Translations under genes and position numbers: made by a program
Origin: Veillonella agrestimuris
GTDB taxonomy: Bacteria; Bacillota; Negativicutes; Veillonellales; Veillonellaceae
Length of the DNA stretch: 64,000 nt
Direction: 5' to 3'
Assembly (NCBI RefSeq): GCF_943193065.1
Contig: NZ_CALPCS010000007.1
Location: forward strand, 1-64,000
In this document: positions 36,988-46,829 of the stretch, one piece after another
How the letters are laid out: each line of letters begins with the position of its first letter
Numbering within the stretch: the stretch's first letter is position 1
Notes under the pieces: model-generated
The model's database searches: none
The model's input: the letters and a program-made list of their open reading frames with translations, nothing else
What the model was told of the DNA's origin: nothing

Positions 36988-39900
36988 TTACTCAAACATA
37001 GTAGCTAACAAGAGTTTTAAACGATTAGCTTGATTTACGGCACTGGAACCAGGGTCATAGTCGATAGCTGCAATGCGAACGTCTGGGTATGCTTCTGACA
37101 AGGTTTTAACCATGCCTTTACCAGTAACATGGTTCGGTAAACAGCCAAATGGTTGCAGACAAACGATTTGTTTCGCTCCTTTTTCGATAAGGTCGATCAT
37201 ATCGCCAGTGAGGAACCAGCCTTCACCGCATTGGTTGCCAAGGTCGATAAACTGAGCTGCTTCTTTTGCCACTTCAGTCATGCGTTGCAATGGATCAAAG
37301 TGTTTCGATGCTGCTACGGCTTTAGCATATGGCAATCGATAGAGCTCTAGCAATTCCCGTGCCAATGTACCGAAGAAGCCCGATAACCATGTGCCATCTA
37401 AATGCTTAGCCCGATACGTGCTATCCATAGCGCAATACAAGAAGAAATCTAGCAAGCCAGATGTAACGACTTCGCCCCCTTCTTTTTCAATTAACTCATT
37501 GATATGGTTATTCGCACTAGGATGAAATTTTACATAAATCTCCCCTACTACACCAACCCGTGGTTTTGGTGTATCTTTACGGATTGGTAATTGATCAAAG
37601 TCGTTAATGATGTCTTTAATGTACTTATTGTATTGACGGAGACTAGCGGTAGTAATATTTTTCCGCAACTTCTCAATCCAATAGTCACATAAAGCATTGG
37701 CAGATCCCGGATTTGTTTCATATGGTCTCGTAGCCAATACACATTGCATTAAAGCATCGCCGTATACAACGGCTTGAATCATCCGATGCAAGAAGGTCTT
37801 CGTCAATGTAAAGCCTGGTTGTTTTTCCATATTGCTCGCATTGAGAGATAAAATAGGCACTTGTTTAATACCTGCATCAATCAATGCTTTCCGGAGATAG
37901 CCGATGTAGTTCGTTGCACGGCAACCACCCCCTGTTTGAGAGATGATAACCGCCGTTTTATTAACATCGTATTTACCAGATAACAGAGCGCTCATCAATT
38001 GGCCAACAACGATGATGGCTGGATAACAAGCATCATTGTTAATATATTTAAGACCAATTTCGATATCTTCCCGCGTAGGAGCTGGCAACATTTCAAAATC
38101 GTACCCTTCTGCTTTCAGCACTGGCTCTAACAGGCTGAAATGGAGCGGCGACATTTGTGGCACTAAGATTTTGTAAGACTTTGCCATATCTTTCGTAAAG
38201 ACTACGCGCTCATAATCGTAAGCAGGTGTGTCGTCAACGACAGGTATTTCTGGCGCCTCTGGATTATGATGGCGACGCATACTCCGTTCCATTACGGATT
38301 GTAAGGAACGCAAGCGGATAGTAACGGCACCTAAATTCGTACCTTCATCAATTTTGAGAAGCGTATGAATTTTATGTTTTGCCGACAAAATATCTTTCAC
38401 TTGATCCGCTACGATGGAATCGAGACCGCAACCAAAGGAATTGAGTTCTACAATTTGGAACCCTTCTGTACGGCTTACAAATTCAGCAGCTCTATATAAT
38501 CGGCTGTGGTAGGACCATTGATCTACGACGCGGAGATGTTTGATGTCTTCTCCTAATGGAGCTACACCGTCTTCCGTAAGTACCGCCATGCCAAGGGATG
38601 TAATAAGTTCTGGAATACCGTGATTAATACCAGAGTCCAAATGGTATGGACGACCTGCCAAGACGATAGTCGGTACTTGTTCTGCTACGAGGCGAGACAC
38701 GACCTTCTTCGTTTGCTCCCGATAGTCCGCCTTGCACTGTTCTTGCTCTGCCCATGCCACTTCTACAGCGTTAGTAATATCTTTTTTAGAGAAATCCAAA
38801 TCTTTGAGGACTTTTACCAAGGCTGGCACAAGAGATTTTTTATCTGCCAATGGCAAGAATGGTGTGTAAATAGGAATTTCTTGGAGCACGTCTTTCATAT
38901 TATTTTTGATGAGCTCCGGATAGGAAATGACCATCGGACAATGGTAGTTATTGTCTCGACTGAACTCTTTCGGGCCGTGCTGTACGCAAGGATACCACAC
39001 TAAGTCAATTTGCTCCTTAGCTAAGTCCCGAATATGTCCATGTACGGCCTTTGCTGGGTAGCACGCCGTATCCGACGGGATAGTGTCGATAGCCTTATTA
39101 TATTGATCTTTTGTAGTCGCTTCTGACAGAATAACTTCGCAACCCAAGGTGTGGAAGAAGGTAAACCAGAACGGGAAATCTTCGTACATATTGAGGACGC
39201 GCGGAATACCTATACGCAACTTACCGGAAAATTCTGGTAAGTTTTGTTTCATATAGTAATCGAAATAGCGGCGCAATTTAGCATCCACCATATTTGGTAC
39301 GGGCTTGCGTTTTTCTTGAATCATATCACCAGCACCGCGGTCACAACGGTTGCCTGTTACATAAGTGCGGCCGTCAGAGAAGGCATTAATAGTGAGCATA
39401 CAATTATTAGGGCACAGTCCACAATTGCGCATCGAAGTAGATACGTGCAAAGAACGTAACCCTTCAAGATCTAAAAGACCGCTCACTGCAGTAGCTTCTT
39501 CCGCTGCTTCAGAGGCTAATAAAGCCATTCCATAAGCACCCATCAAACCAGCTATGTCAGGGCGAATCACTTCGATACCCATCAGTTTTTCGAAGGCTCT
39601 CAATACCGATTCATTGTAGAAGGTACCACCTTGTACAACAACGTGTTCCCCTAACTCTTTAGGGTCTTTTACTTTTAACACTTTATATAAAGCATTTTTA
39701 ATAACGGAATACGCTAAGCCAGCTGCAATGTCTGGCACTGTAGCGCCTTCTTTTTGCGCCTGTTTTACTTTAGAGTTCATAAATACAGTACAACGAGACC
39801 CTAAATCAATAGGCATAGGCGCTAACAAGCCTTCTTTGGCGAATTGATCGATAGGCAAGCGCAAGGACGTAGCAAAGGTATCAATAAACGAGCCACATCC

Positions 39901-41241
39901 AGAAGAGCAAGCTTCATTGAGGCCGATGTCTTCAATATAACCATCTCGCACTTTTGTACATTTCATATCTTGACCGCCGATGTCCAAAATAAAAGACACA
40001 TCAGGACAGAAGAATTGGGCTGCTCGATAGTGAGCGATAGTCTCTACTTCCCCAATATCGATGCCAAGGGCGCGCTTCAAGAAGGCTTCACCGTACCCAG
40101 TCACACCAGAATGAGCAATGTAGGCCTCTTTCGGCAATAGGGAATAAATATGTTCAATTAATTCTTTCGATTTTTCTAACGGCTTTCCGTGATTTGGACC
40201 ATAGTGGGAAAAAATGATTTCCCCTTTGCTATTAATAAGGACTACTTTCAATGTCGTAGACCCTGCATCAATGCCTAAATAACAAGGTCCTACCGTTTCT
40301 TCAATAGGCGCTTTAGGTGTAACCGCCAGGTTGTGACGGGCACGGAATTCTGTTAATTCCTCTTCGCTGTTAAATAGTGGCTCAATACGGTCTGTCGCTT
40401 CCATCGGCAACCCTAATAAGTCCCCAATTTCAGCGGTTAATTCACCCATCGTAATATCTCGACAAGATCCGCTCATGAAGGCAGCACCTATAGCGATAAA
40501 CAATTCCCCATTGTCCGGAATGATGCGATGTGCTTCATCTAGTTCTAACGTATCACAGAAACATTGGCGTAGTTGTGGCAAAAACGTCAATGGACCGCCG
40601 AGGAACGCTACATTACCTTCTATTTTATGCCCACATGCAAGACCTGCTATCGTTTGATTAACGATGGCTTGGAATACGGATTTTGCAATATTTTCGTGAG
40701 ATGCCCCTTGATTTAAGAGAGCTTGTACATCTGTTTTAGCAAACACACCACAACGAGCCGCTATAGGATAGATAGCATCAGCATTATTAGCCAACGCATT
40801 CAATCCAGATGCGTCAGTTTGTAATAAAGTCGCCATTTGGTCGATAAAGGCACCCGTACCGCCAGCACAAGAGCCGTTCATACGATGCTCTGCGGTTTGT
40901 CCTAAATAGGTTACCTTCGCATCTTCTCCTCCCAGCTCAATGATCACATCTGTTTGAGGATATAGCGCTTTGATGGCCTTCGTCTCGGCAATCACTTCTT
41001 GGACAAAAGGAATATGGACCTTCTCAGCCATCGCCATGCCACCAGAGCCGGTAATAGCTACCTGAACCATAGCATCTTCACGTCCCACTTGGGCCTCTTT
41101 GAGCAATGTATGTACAGTGTCTAAAATATTTGCATAATGTCGAATATATTGTTTGTACAAATATTGATTATGCTCGTTCATCAAAACAACTTTTACCGTT
41201 GTAGAACCAACATCAATACCCATACGCAATATAGGCTTCAT
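36988..41241 (-). CDS. Giant acyl-CoA dehydratase activase-like fusion protein
   Basis: This 1417-residue protein belongs to the HgdC/BadF/BcrA activase superfamily, which uses ATP to inject electrons into 2-hydroxyacyl-CoA dehydratases or benzoyl-CoA reductases. Two ASKHA ATPase modules are visible (MGIDVGSTTVK near residue 7, and LGIDAGSTTLKVV near 320), each followed by a CGxGxFID-type cluster Cys (GGTGAFID, SSGCGSFIDT). A DUF2229 region follows (CGLCPNNC). The C-terminal half resembles the dehydratase D-component, with GGGCRATNYIGYLRKAL and VGQLMSALLSG. No dehydratase subunit gene is adjacent. AGAGAGG supports the ATG at 41241. The substrate is unknown. Confidence 0.82.
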   Translation of the reverse strand: MKPILRMGIDVGSTTVKVVLMNEHNQYLYKQYIRHYANILDTVHTLLKEAQVGREDAMVQVAITGSGGMAMAEKVHIPFVQEVIAETKAIKALYPQTDVIIELGGEDAKVTYLGQTAEHRMNGSCAGGTGAFIDQMATLLQTDASGLNALANNADAIYPIAARCGVFAKTDVQALLNQGASHENIAKSVFQAIVNQTIAGLACGHKIEGNVAFLGGPLTFLPQLRQCFCDTLELDEAHRIIPDNGELFIAIGAAFMSGSCRDITMGELTAEIGDLLGLPMEATDRIEPLFNSEEELTEFRARHNLAVTPKAPIEETVGPCYLGIDAGSTTLKVVLINSKGEIIFSHYGPNHGKPLEKSKELIEHIYSLLPKEAYIAHSGVTGYGEAFLKRALGIDIGEVETIAHYRAAQFFCPDVSFILDIGGQDMKCTKVRDGYIEDIGLNEACSSGCGSFIDTFATSLRLPIDQFAKEGLLAPMPIDLGSRCTVFMNSKVKQAQKEGATVPDIAAGLAYSVIKNALYKVLKVKDPKELGEHVVVQGGTFYNESVLRAFEKLMGIEVIRPDIAGLMGAYGMALLASEAAEEATAVSGLLDLEGLRSLHVSTSMRNCGLCPNNCMLTINAFSDGRTYVTGNRCDRGAGDMIQEKRKPVPNMVDAKLRRYFDYYMKQNLPEFSGKLRIGIPRVLNMYEDFPFWFTFFHTLGCEVILSEATTKDQYNKAIDTIPSDTACYPAKAVHGHIRDLAKEQIDLVWYPCVQHGPKEFSRDNNYHCPMVISYPELIKNNMKDVLQEIPIYTPFLPLADKKSLVPALVKVLKDLDFSKKDITNAVEVAWAEQEQCKADYREQTKKVVSRLVAEQVPTIVLAGRPYHLDSGINHGIPELITSLGMAVLTEDGVAPLGEDIKHLRVVDQWSYHSRLYRAAEFVSRTEGFQIVELNSFGCGLDSIVADQVKDILSAKHKIHTLLKIDEGTNLGAVTIRLRSLQSVMERSMRRHHNPEAPEIPVVDDTPAYDYERVVFTKDMAKSYKILVPQMSPLHFSLLEPVLKAEGYDFEMLPAPTREDIEIGLKYINNDACYPAIIVVGQLMSALLSGKYDVNKTAVIISQTGGGCRATNYIGYLRKALIDAGIKQVPILSLNASNMEKQPGFTLTKTFLHRMIQAVVYGDALMQCVLATRPYETNPGSANALCDYWIEKLRKNITTASLRQYNKYIKDIINDFDQLPIRKDTPKPRVGVVGEIYVKFHPSANNHINELIEKEGGEVVTSGLLDFFLYCAMDSTYRAKHLDGTWLSGFFGTLARELLELYRLPYAKAVAASKHFDPLQRMTEVAKEAAQFIDLGNQCGEGWFLTGDMIDLIEKGAKQIVCLQPFGCLPNHVTGKGMVKTLSEAYPDVRIAAIDYDPGSSAVNQANRLKLLLATMFE

Positions 41242-41409
41242 ACGAACCTCTCTCTTACTGAACTTACTATAAATCATATCTTACTAATAAATATATTAGT
41301 TATTTGTAATGATTCTTATATAATATAGAAACTCTTATACTTATATTATACAACATCAAGATTTATTATTTTATGAATGATATATATCGATAGTGTATGT
41401 TACATATGC

Positions 41410-41453
41410 AAAAAAGAGCTACAATGAACAACTTGCCAATTCATTGTAACTCT
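41410..41453 (-). terminator. Terminator downstream of cobT
   Basis: A 13-bp stem with one mismatch (41416-41428 with 41440-41452) is followed on the minus strand by six T residues. The cobT stop is about 180 bp upstream, and the stretch between (41454-41635) is AT-rich with no gene visible. Confidence 0.75.
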
Positions 41454-41635
41454 TCTCGGGGTGTGTAATGGATGAATTATAATTACTATTCATCCATACC
41501 TATTCGGTGTATTTATTATAATATAATTTATAAATTTTAGCAAAAACTTATTTATAAAATTTAATTATGTATTTATAACCCAGTAATTATCTTATATTTA
41601 TATACATTTAATTTTCAAATTATTTTAATAATTCT

Positions 41636-42664
41636 CTATAACTTCATCATATCAGCAAAGGTACCTACATTAACAAACATATATTGTGTCGTTTTCAGCA
41701 TTTGTACCATTAAAATAGCACCTGTTCCTTCCCCCATAGCCATATTAGCTTGAATCGGTACGTCCACTCTTTCAATATCAATTTCCTGTAAGGCAATGAG
41801 CATCCCCTTTTCCCGAGATACATGAGAAGGAATAGCAACTTGTTCAACTCTTTTATCTAAATGGAAAGCACAAGCAGCCGCAACAGCAGAAATAAATCCA
41901 TCAATAACAAAAGGAATCCTTAACTCTGCACAACGCACCATAGCCCCAGTCATAGCCGCTATATCAAATCCCCCTACATGGGCAATAATGGATGGCACCG
42001 TTTGCAACGACTCTTTATGAAGATCCAATGCCTGTTGCACAACCCCACGTTTTCTCGTCATCAAATCTTCTTTATCAGGCCACGAACCAGGACCTACTGT
42101 TTCCTCTACTGAACGACCTGTTAACGCTGATAACACCGCTGCTGATGTAGTTGTATTACCAAGGCCCATTTCCCCAAAGGAAATCAAATTCACACCTTTG
42201 TTTACATAATATTGAACTCGTTCTTTGCCTGCTGTAAAGGCCTTATCAAATTCATCTATAGTCATAGCTGCCTGATTCATAATATTACGAGTCCCTTTCG
42301 CAGTTTTACGATCTACGCCAATACCATCATGACTAGCAATGCCCACATCTACAACTTCATAGGGAATGCCATTAAACTCACAAAAATGAGTAGCTGCCGT
42401 ATGGCCTAATACCATGTTGCGCGACTGCTTTTGTGTCACTTCGTAGTTGTAGCCTACATAGCCTTCCATATTACAACCATTATCAGCGGCAAATATAATA
42501 TGCTGCGGTTTAATGATGCCATCAATACGCCCCCAGGCATGGCAAATTTTCCGAAAATATAACTCCCACAAGCCTAATCCTCCAGGAATTAAACACTTGC
42601 TCTGGATAAATTTAGTTATGTCCTCTTCTAAAACTTCACGAGGAACCAATACAGTATTACTCAT
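41636..42664 (-). CDS. cobT: CobT-type nicotinate-nucleotide:base phosphoribosyltransferase
   Basis: It activates the lower-ligand base of cobamides to its alpha-riboside phosphate. The 342-residue protein has the CobT blocks AADNGC, GEMGLGNTTTSAAVLSAL, HVGGFDIAAMTGA and, near the C-terminus, GEGTGAIL, which contains the catalytic Glu region. Some Negativicutes use phenolic lower ligands activated by CobT homologs (ArsAB in Sporomusa), so the base need not be dimethylbenzimidazole. Only one copy is here and no other cob gene is adjacent. Veillonella needs a cobamide for methylmalonyl-CoA mutase. Confidence 0.9.
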   Translation of the reverse strand: MSNTVLVPREVLEEDITKFIQSKCLIPGGLGLWELYFRKICHAWGRIDGIIKPQHIIFAADNGCNMEGYVGYNYEVTQKQSRNMVLGHTAATHFCEFNGIPYEVVDVGIASHDGIGVDRKTAKGTRNIMNQAAMTIDEFDKAFTAGKERVQYYVNKGVNLISFGEMGLGNTTTSAAVLSALTGRSVEETVGPGSWPDKEDLMTRKRGVVQQALDLHKESLQTVPSIIAHVGGFDIAAMTGAMVRCAELRIPFVIDGFISAVAAACAFHLDKRVEQVAIPSHVSREKGMLIALQEIDIERVDVPIQANMAMGEGTGAILMVQMLKTTQYMFVNVGTFADMMKL

Positions 42665-42736
42665 GATTCTATCTTTCTATATTATCTAACGTTTGTATAT
42701 TGAAACTCTTCGTAAAAGTATATCACAGAAAACAAT

Positions 42737-42766
42737 AAAAGACCTTATCTTTCGATAAGGCCTTTA
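42737..42766 (-). terminator. Intrinsic terminator of the DAACS symporter gene
   Basis: The stem AAAGRCCTTATC/GATAAGGCCTTT closed by a GAAA tetraloop (minus strand) is followed by TTTTATT. It lies about 40 bp past the symporter stop codon. Confidence 0.87.
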
Positions 42767-42803
42767 TATAAAATATCTTTCATCTACTATGAATCTGTCT
42801 AAT

Positions 42804-44117
42804 TTACGCACCTTGCAACGCTGAACTTTCACCATCGTCATCGCCAAGTGTACCTTCTAGGTCGTGATCAACCATAGCACATACAGCAGAGTCAGACCAT
42901 ACGTTTTCAGCTGTTTCAATCATGTCGATAATTGTGTAGATTGGCAAGATAACGCCAAGCAAGCCTATTGGTGCGCCGATGGAGCTCATCAAGGATAATG
43001 TCAAGAAATAGCACCCCATTGGAACACCTGCATTACCAACAGCAGCGAGAACCGAAATGAACAACCAAGCAATCATAGTGCCCATTGTCAATTCGATGCC
43101 TGCATTTTGCATGACAAATAAGGATGTTACAAGGATGAAAGCAGCACAACCGTTCATATTGATGGTTGTACAAATTGGCAATACGAAACGTGCTACTGCA
43201 GGGTGAGCTTTCAAATTAGATTCTGCAGAAGCTAATGTAACAGGTAGTGTAGCAGCAGAAGATTTAGTAAACAAAGCAACAGCTACGGCTGGAGACATTT
43301 TACGGAACACGGAAATTGGGTTCAAACCGCGGAATAATAAGAACAACGGTAATACAATGAAGAATTGAATCAAGTTACCACCGATGATTACACCTGTGTA
43401 TTTACCAAGAGCACCAACGATAACACCAGCTTCGATTTGAGCCGCCAATTGACCTGCGAAAGCAAGAATCCCAATTGGCAATACATACAAGATAGCTTTG
43501 ATTAAGGTGAACAATAATTCTTGTAAACCAAACAATACCTTTAATACCGCTTCGCGACCTTCTGTTTTAGGCATAAATGCAAAGGCAAGACCTACAGAAG
43601 CGGAAATAAACATAACAGATAATACATTGCCTTGTAGGTATGGTTGCAATACATTATTAGGAATGGCAGATAAAATATGATCGTAATATGTAACAGAGCC
43701 AAGTTTTTCTGGCACATCTGCCACACCAGCACCGATTACGTCTAATGGTAAATTACCTGGTGCAATGTAGAGGTATAAACCTAATGCCACTGCAGATGCC
43801 GCAATGGTAGTTAACAAGGTGTACGCTAAAGCGTGACCAAAAATACGACCTGTATCTTTTTTGCCTCCCAATGCAGATAAAGTAGTAATAACTGCTAACG
43901 ATACTGTTGGAATAGCGATAAATTGGAATAGCCGAGTAAAGACAGTGGCAATAAAATCAAATAATTCATTTAATACAGGAATGTTTTGCCATCCTAAAAT
44001 AGCCCCAATGATAAGAGCGCCCATCCACAAAATAAATTGGCGCAGCTTTCCTTGACCACGACTTTGGAGCGTAATCTCTTTGGCTAGTTTGTCGACATTT
44101 TTATTATTTTCCGACAT
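42804..44117 (-). CDS. Dicarboxylate/amino acid:cation symporter (DAACS family)
   Basis: This 437-residue GltP/DctA/SstT-family importer has about eight helices and two re-entrant loops. The serine-rich loop is present as TKSSAATLPVTLA. The core NMNGCAAFILVTSLFV segment corresponds to the NMDGT-type motif of TM7, here with Gly-Cys-Ala in place of Asp-Gly-Thr. That change in a cation/substrate-binding site leaves the substrate open: neutral or acidic amino acids (serine, threonine) or C4-dicarboxylates. It is monocistronic, and the 357-bp upstream spacer is shared with divergent nrdA. Confidence 0.88.
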   Translation of the reverse strand: MSENNKNVDKLAKEITLQSRGQGKLRQFILWMGALIIGAILGWQNIPVLNELFDFIATVFTRLFQFIAIPTVSLAVITTLSALGGKKDTGRIFGHALAYTLLTTIAASAVALGLYLYIAPGNLPLDVIGAGVADVPEKLGSVTYYDHILSAIPNNVLQPYLQGNVLSVMFISASVGLAFAFMPKTEGREAVLKVLFGLQELLFTLIKAILYVLPIGILAFAGQLAAQIEAGVIVGALGKYTGVIIGGNLIQFFIVLPLFLLFRGLNPISVFRKMSPAVAVALFTKSSAATLPVTLASAESNLKAHPAVARFVLPICTTINMNGCAAFILVTSLFVMQNAGIELTMGTMIAWLFISVLAAVGNAGVPMGCYFLTLSLMSSIGAPIGLLGVILPIYTIIDMIETAENVWSDSAVCAMVDHDLEGTLGDDDGESSALQGA

Positions 44118-44337
44118 AGTAACACCTCTCCATTCTACAAATTAACCTACCTATGAAACTAAGAGTAGTTTCATACTTTACATTTATTAAAACCTATTAT
44201 ATAAGTATGTTTTAAAATTGTCAAACAGAAATTTAATTTTCACATATAGAAATAACAAAATTATCCTTAAACTAGTTCTTTCTAGAATTGAGAAAATATA
44301 GTAACAGAAATATTTAAAATTTTCGAAAAGTCAAGTC

Positions 44338-44412
44338 TTGAATACATCGATTTTTTTGGTATAATGTAAACATACTGTATGCAATGTGAAAGAAAACTAC
44401 AATATATTGTAG
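44338..44412 (+). promoter_or_regulatory. nrdAB promoter with NrdR-like box
   Basis: A promoter, TTGAAT (44338-44343), 16 bp, TATAAT (44360-44365), is followed by the palindrome CTACAATATATTGTAG (44397-44412). Its core ACAATATATTGT matches the NrdR-box consensus. A weaker palindrome, CATACTGTATG (44371-44381), is centred about 28 bp upstream and might be the second box NrdR usually needs. The box lies downstream of the start site, suited to repression. The hairpin plus downstream T-rich run (CTTATTTTTCTG) could also act as a weak terminator. Confidence 0.7.
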
Positions 44413-44474
44413 TTTTCTTATTTTTCTGTTCGCATACGAATTTATAGATTATTTATTATATAAAGGGGATTAAA

Positions 44475-46757
44475 ATGGAAATTATGATTAAAAAACGGGA
44501 TGGTCATGTCGAACCATTATCCGTTGAAAAAACGAAACGTATGATTGCTTTCGCATGTTTAGGTTTGGATTCTTGTGATCCATTAGAACTTGAAATGGAT
44601 GCAAAATTACAATTCGTTGATGGCATGACAACTAAAGAAATTCAAAAAACATTAGTACAAACAGCCATTGAAAAAGTAATTTCCAAAAAAGACGATGGTT
44701 TTGGCAATCAAGTTAATAAAATGAACCAAGACTGGCAATTCGTAGCAGCTCGACTCTATTTATTTGATTTATATAAAGAAGCGGCTATCACTCGTCGTTA
44801 CAAAGCATTCGGTTATGGCAATTTCCCAAACTTAGTAGAAATGTTAGTGGCCGAAAAAAAATATGCTGACTTTTTCCTGACTGAATATACACCAGAAGAA
44901 TTACAGGAATTAGGCGATTATATTAAACCAAAGCGAGACTATTTATTTAACTATGAAGGTTTAAAACTATTATCTGATCGTTATCTTGTAAAAGGTTTCA
45001 ACAAAGAGATTTACGAACTACCACAAGAGCGATTCATGGCTATCGCTATGCACTTAGCTCTCGTGGAAGGAGATAAAAAAGTAGAATATGCAAAAAAATT
45101 CTACGATTTAATGAGTCAATTAAAAATGACTACTGCTACGCCTACATTAGCTAACGCAGGCACTCCGTTCCATCAATTATCTTCTTGCTTCATTTCTGGT
45201 GTAGATGATAATTTATGGTCTATTTACGACGTAAACAGCAAATTCTCTCGCGTATCTAAACACGGTGGAGCCCTCGGTATCTACCTTGGTAAAGTACGTG
45301 CCTTAAACTCTGATATTCGAGGCTTTAAAAACTCCTCTGGCGGCGTTATTCCTTGGATTCGCTTGTATAATGATACAGCTGTAGCTGTTGACCAATTAGG
45401 CAAACGAAAAGGCGGTGCTACCGTAACGCTCGACATTTGGCACAAAGACTTCTACGAATTCGTAGAATTGCGCACAAACAACGGTGACGATCGCCGTAAA
45501 GCACACGATATCTTCCCTGCTGTGTCCGTACCAAACATCTTCATGGAACGCATGATGGCTCGCGAAAACTTCACCCTCTTCGACCCTCATGAAATTCAAG
45601 CTGTCAAAGGCTATTCCTTAGAAGATTATTTCGACACCGATGAAAGTCAAGAGTTTACAAAACGTTATCTCGAATGCGAGCAAGACCCTAATATCCACGG
45701 CATCGAAGTGCCAGCCTTGGACATGATGAAAAAAATCATGCGTAGTGCAGTAGAAACAGGTACGCCTTTCATTTTCTTCCGTGACACCGTTAATCAAGCT
45801 AATCCAAACAAACACGAAGGTATGATTTACGCATCTAACTTATGTCACGAAATCGCTCAAAATGTTGGTTTTACAAACTTAGACAAAGAAATCATCAACG
45901 AAGATGGCTCCATTACAACTACAACAAAAACAGGCGACATGGTAACATGTAACCTTAACTCTATCAGCTTAGGCCGCATTACAGATGACGAATTAGAAGC
46001 TAATATTGCCCTTCAAATCCGCATGTTAGATAATGTTATTTCTATTAATCAAGCGCCAGTACCAGAATCTCGCATGACATCTGATAAATACCGCGCTGTC
46101 GGCCTCGGTACCTCTGGTTACCATCATTACTTGGTAAACCATAATATCCAATGGGAATCGGAAGAACATTTAAAAGTAGCCGATGAATTATTCGAAAATA
46201 TCGCTTACTACGCTATTAAAGCGTCTATGGAATTAGCCAAAGAAAAAGGGGCTTATCCAGCTTTCAAAGGTTCCGAATGGGAAACAGGCGAATATTTCAC
46301 ACGCCGTGGCTATACATCTGACCGTTGGAAACAATTGGCTGCTGACGTAGCAAAATACGGTATCCGCAATGGTTACCTTATGGCTATCGCTCCAACTGGT
46401 TCTACCTCCAACATTGCAAATACTACGGCTGGTATCGACCCTATTTTCAAAAAATTCTTCATTGAAGAGAAAAAAGGTTCTTTCACACCGAAAACGGCAC
46501 CTGATTTGAACAACGAAACATTCTGGTTATATAAAGAAGCGCACACTATCGATCAACAATGGTCTATCAAGGCTTGCGGCATCCGCCAGCGCCATATTGA
46601 TCAAGCACAATCGTTTAACTTGTACATTACGCCACAAATGAAAGCAAAAGAAATTCTCGACCTCTATGTGGAAGCGTACAAACAAGGTATTAAAACGATT
46701 TACTACATTCGCAACCAGTCCCTCGAAATGGACGAATGTACTAGTTGTTCTTCTTAA
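44475..46757 (+). CDS. nrdA: Ribonucleoside-diphosphate reductase, class Ia alpha subunit
   Basis: It reduces ribonucleoside diphosphates to deoxy forms. The 760-residue protein has an N-terminal ATP-cone (IKKRDGHVEPLSVEKTKRMI, about residues 5-24) for allosteric overall activity. The barrel carries the cysteine in SSCFISGVDD, NLNSISLGR and the finger-loop region. The PTGSTSNIANTTAGIDPI block is near 645. The redox-active C-terminal tail ends CTSCSS. GGGG and a strong start site precede the ATG. It is followed by nrdB after 72 bp. Confidence 0.95.
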   Translation: MEIMIKKRDGHVEPLSVEKTKRMIAFACLGLDSCDPLELEMDAKLQFVDGMTTKEIQKTLVQTAIEKVISKKDDGFGNQVNKMNQDWQFVAARLYLFDLYKEAAITRRYKAFGYGNFPNLVEMLVAEKKYADFFLTEYTPEELQELGDYIKPKRDYLFNYEGLKLLSDRYLVKGFNKEIYELPQERFMAIAMHLALVEGDKKVEYAKKFYDLMSQLKMTTATPTLANAGTPFHQLSSCFISGVDDNLWSIYDVNSKFSRVSKHGGALGIYLGKVRALNSDIRGFKNSSGGVIPWIRLYNDTAVAVDQLGKRKGGATVTLDIWHKDFYEFVELRTNNGDDRRKAHDIFPAVSVPNIFMERMMARENFTLFDPHEIQAVKGYSLEDYFDTDESQEFTKRYLECEQDPNIHGIEVPALDMMKKIMRSAVETGTPFIFFRDTVNQANPNKHEGMIYASNLCHEIAQNVGFTNLDKEIINEDGSITTTTKTGDMVTCNLNSISLGRITDDELEANIALQIRMLDNVISINQAPVPESRMTSDKYRAVGLGTSGYHHYLVNHNIQWESEEHLKVADELFENIAYYAIKASMELAKEKGAYPAFKGSEWETGEYFTRRGYTSDRWKQLAADVAKYGIRNGYLMAIAPTGSTSNIANTTAGIDPIFKKFFIEEKKGSFTPKTAPDLNNETFWLYKEAHTIDQQWSIKACGIRQRHIDQAQSFNLYITPQMKAKEILDLYVEAYKQGIKTIYYIRNQSLEMDECTSCSS

Positions 46758-46829
46758 TAAATACGCATCTTAATTAGTAGTTGCTGTATAATGGTCTAAA
46801 TACTATCCCTTTTACAAAGGAGTCCCTCA

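Noticed and set aside
41242..41635. A cobalamin riboswitch in front of cobT or the activase gene
   Set aside because: No conserved B12-box-like sequence is visible on either strand; the region holds only a terminator hairpin.
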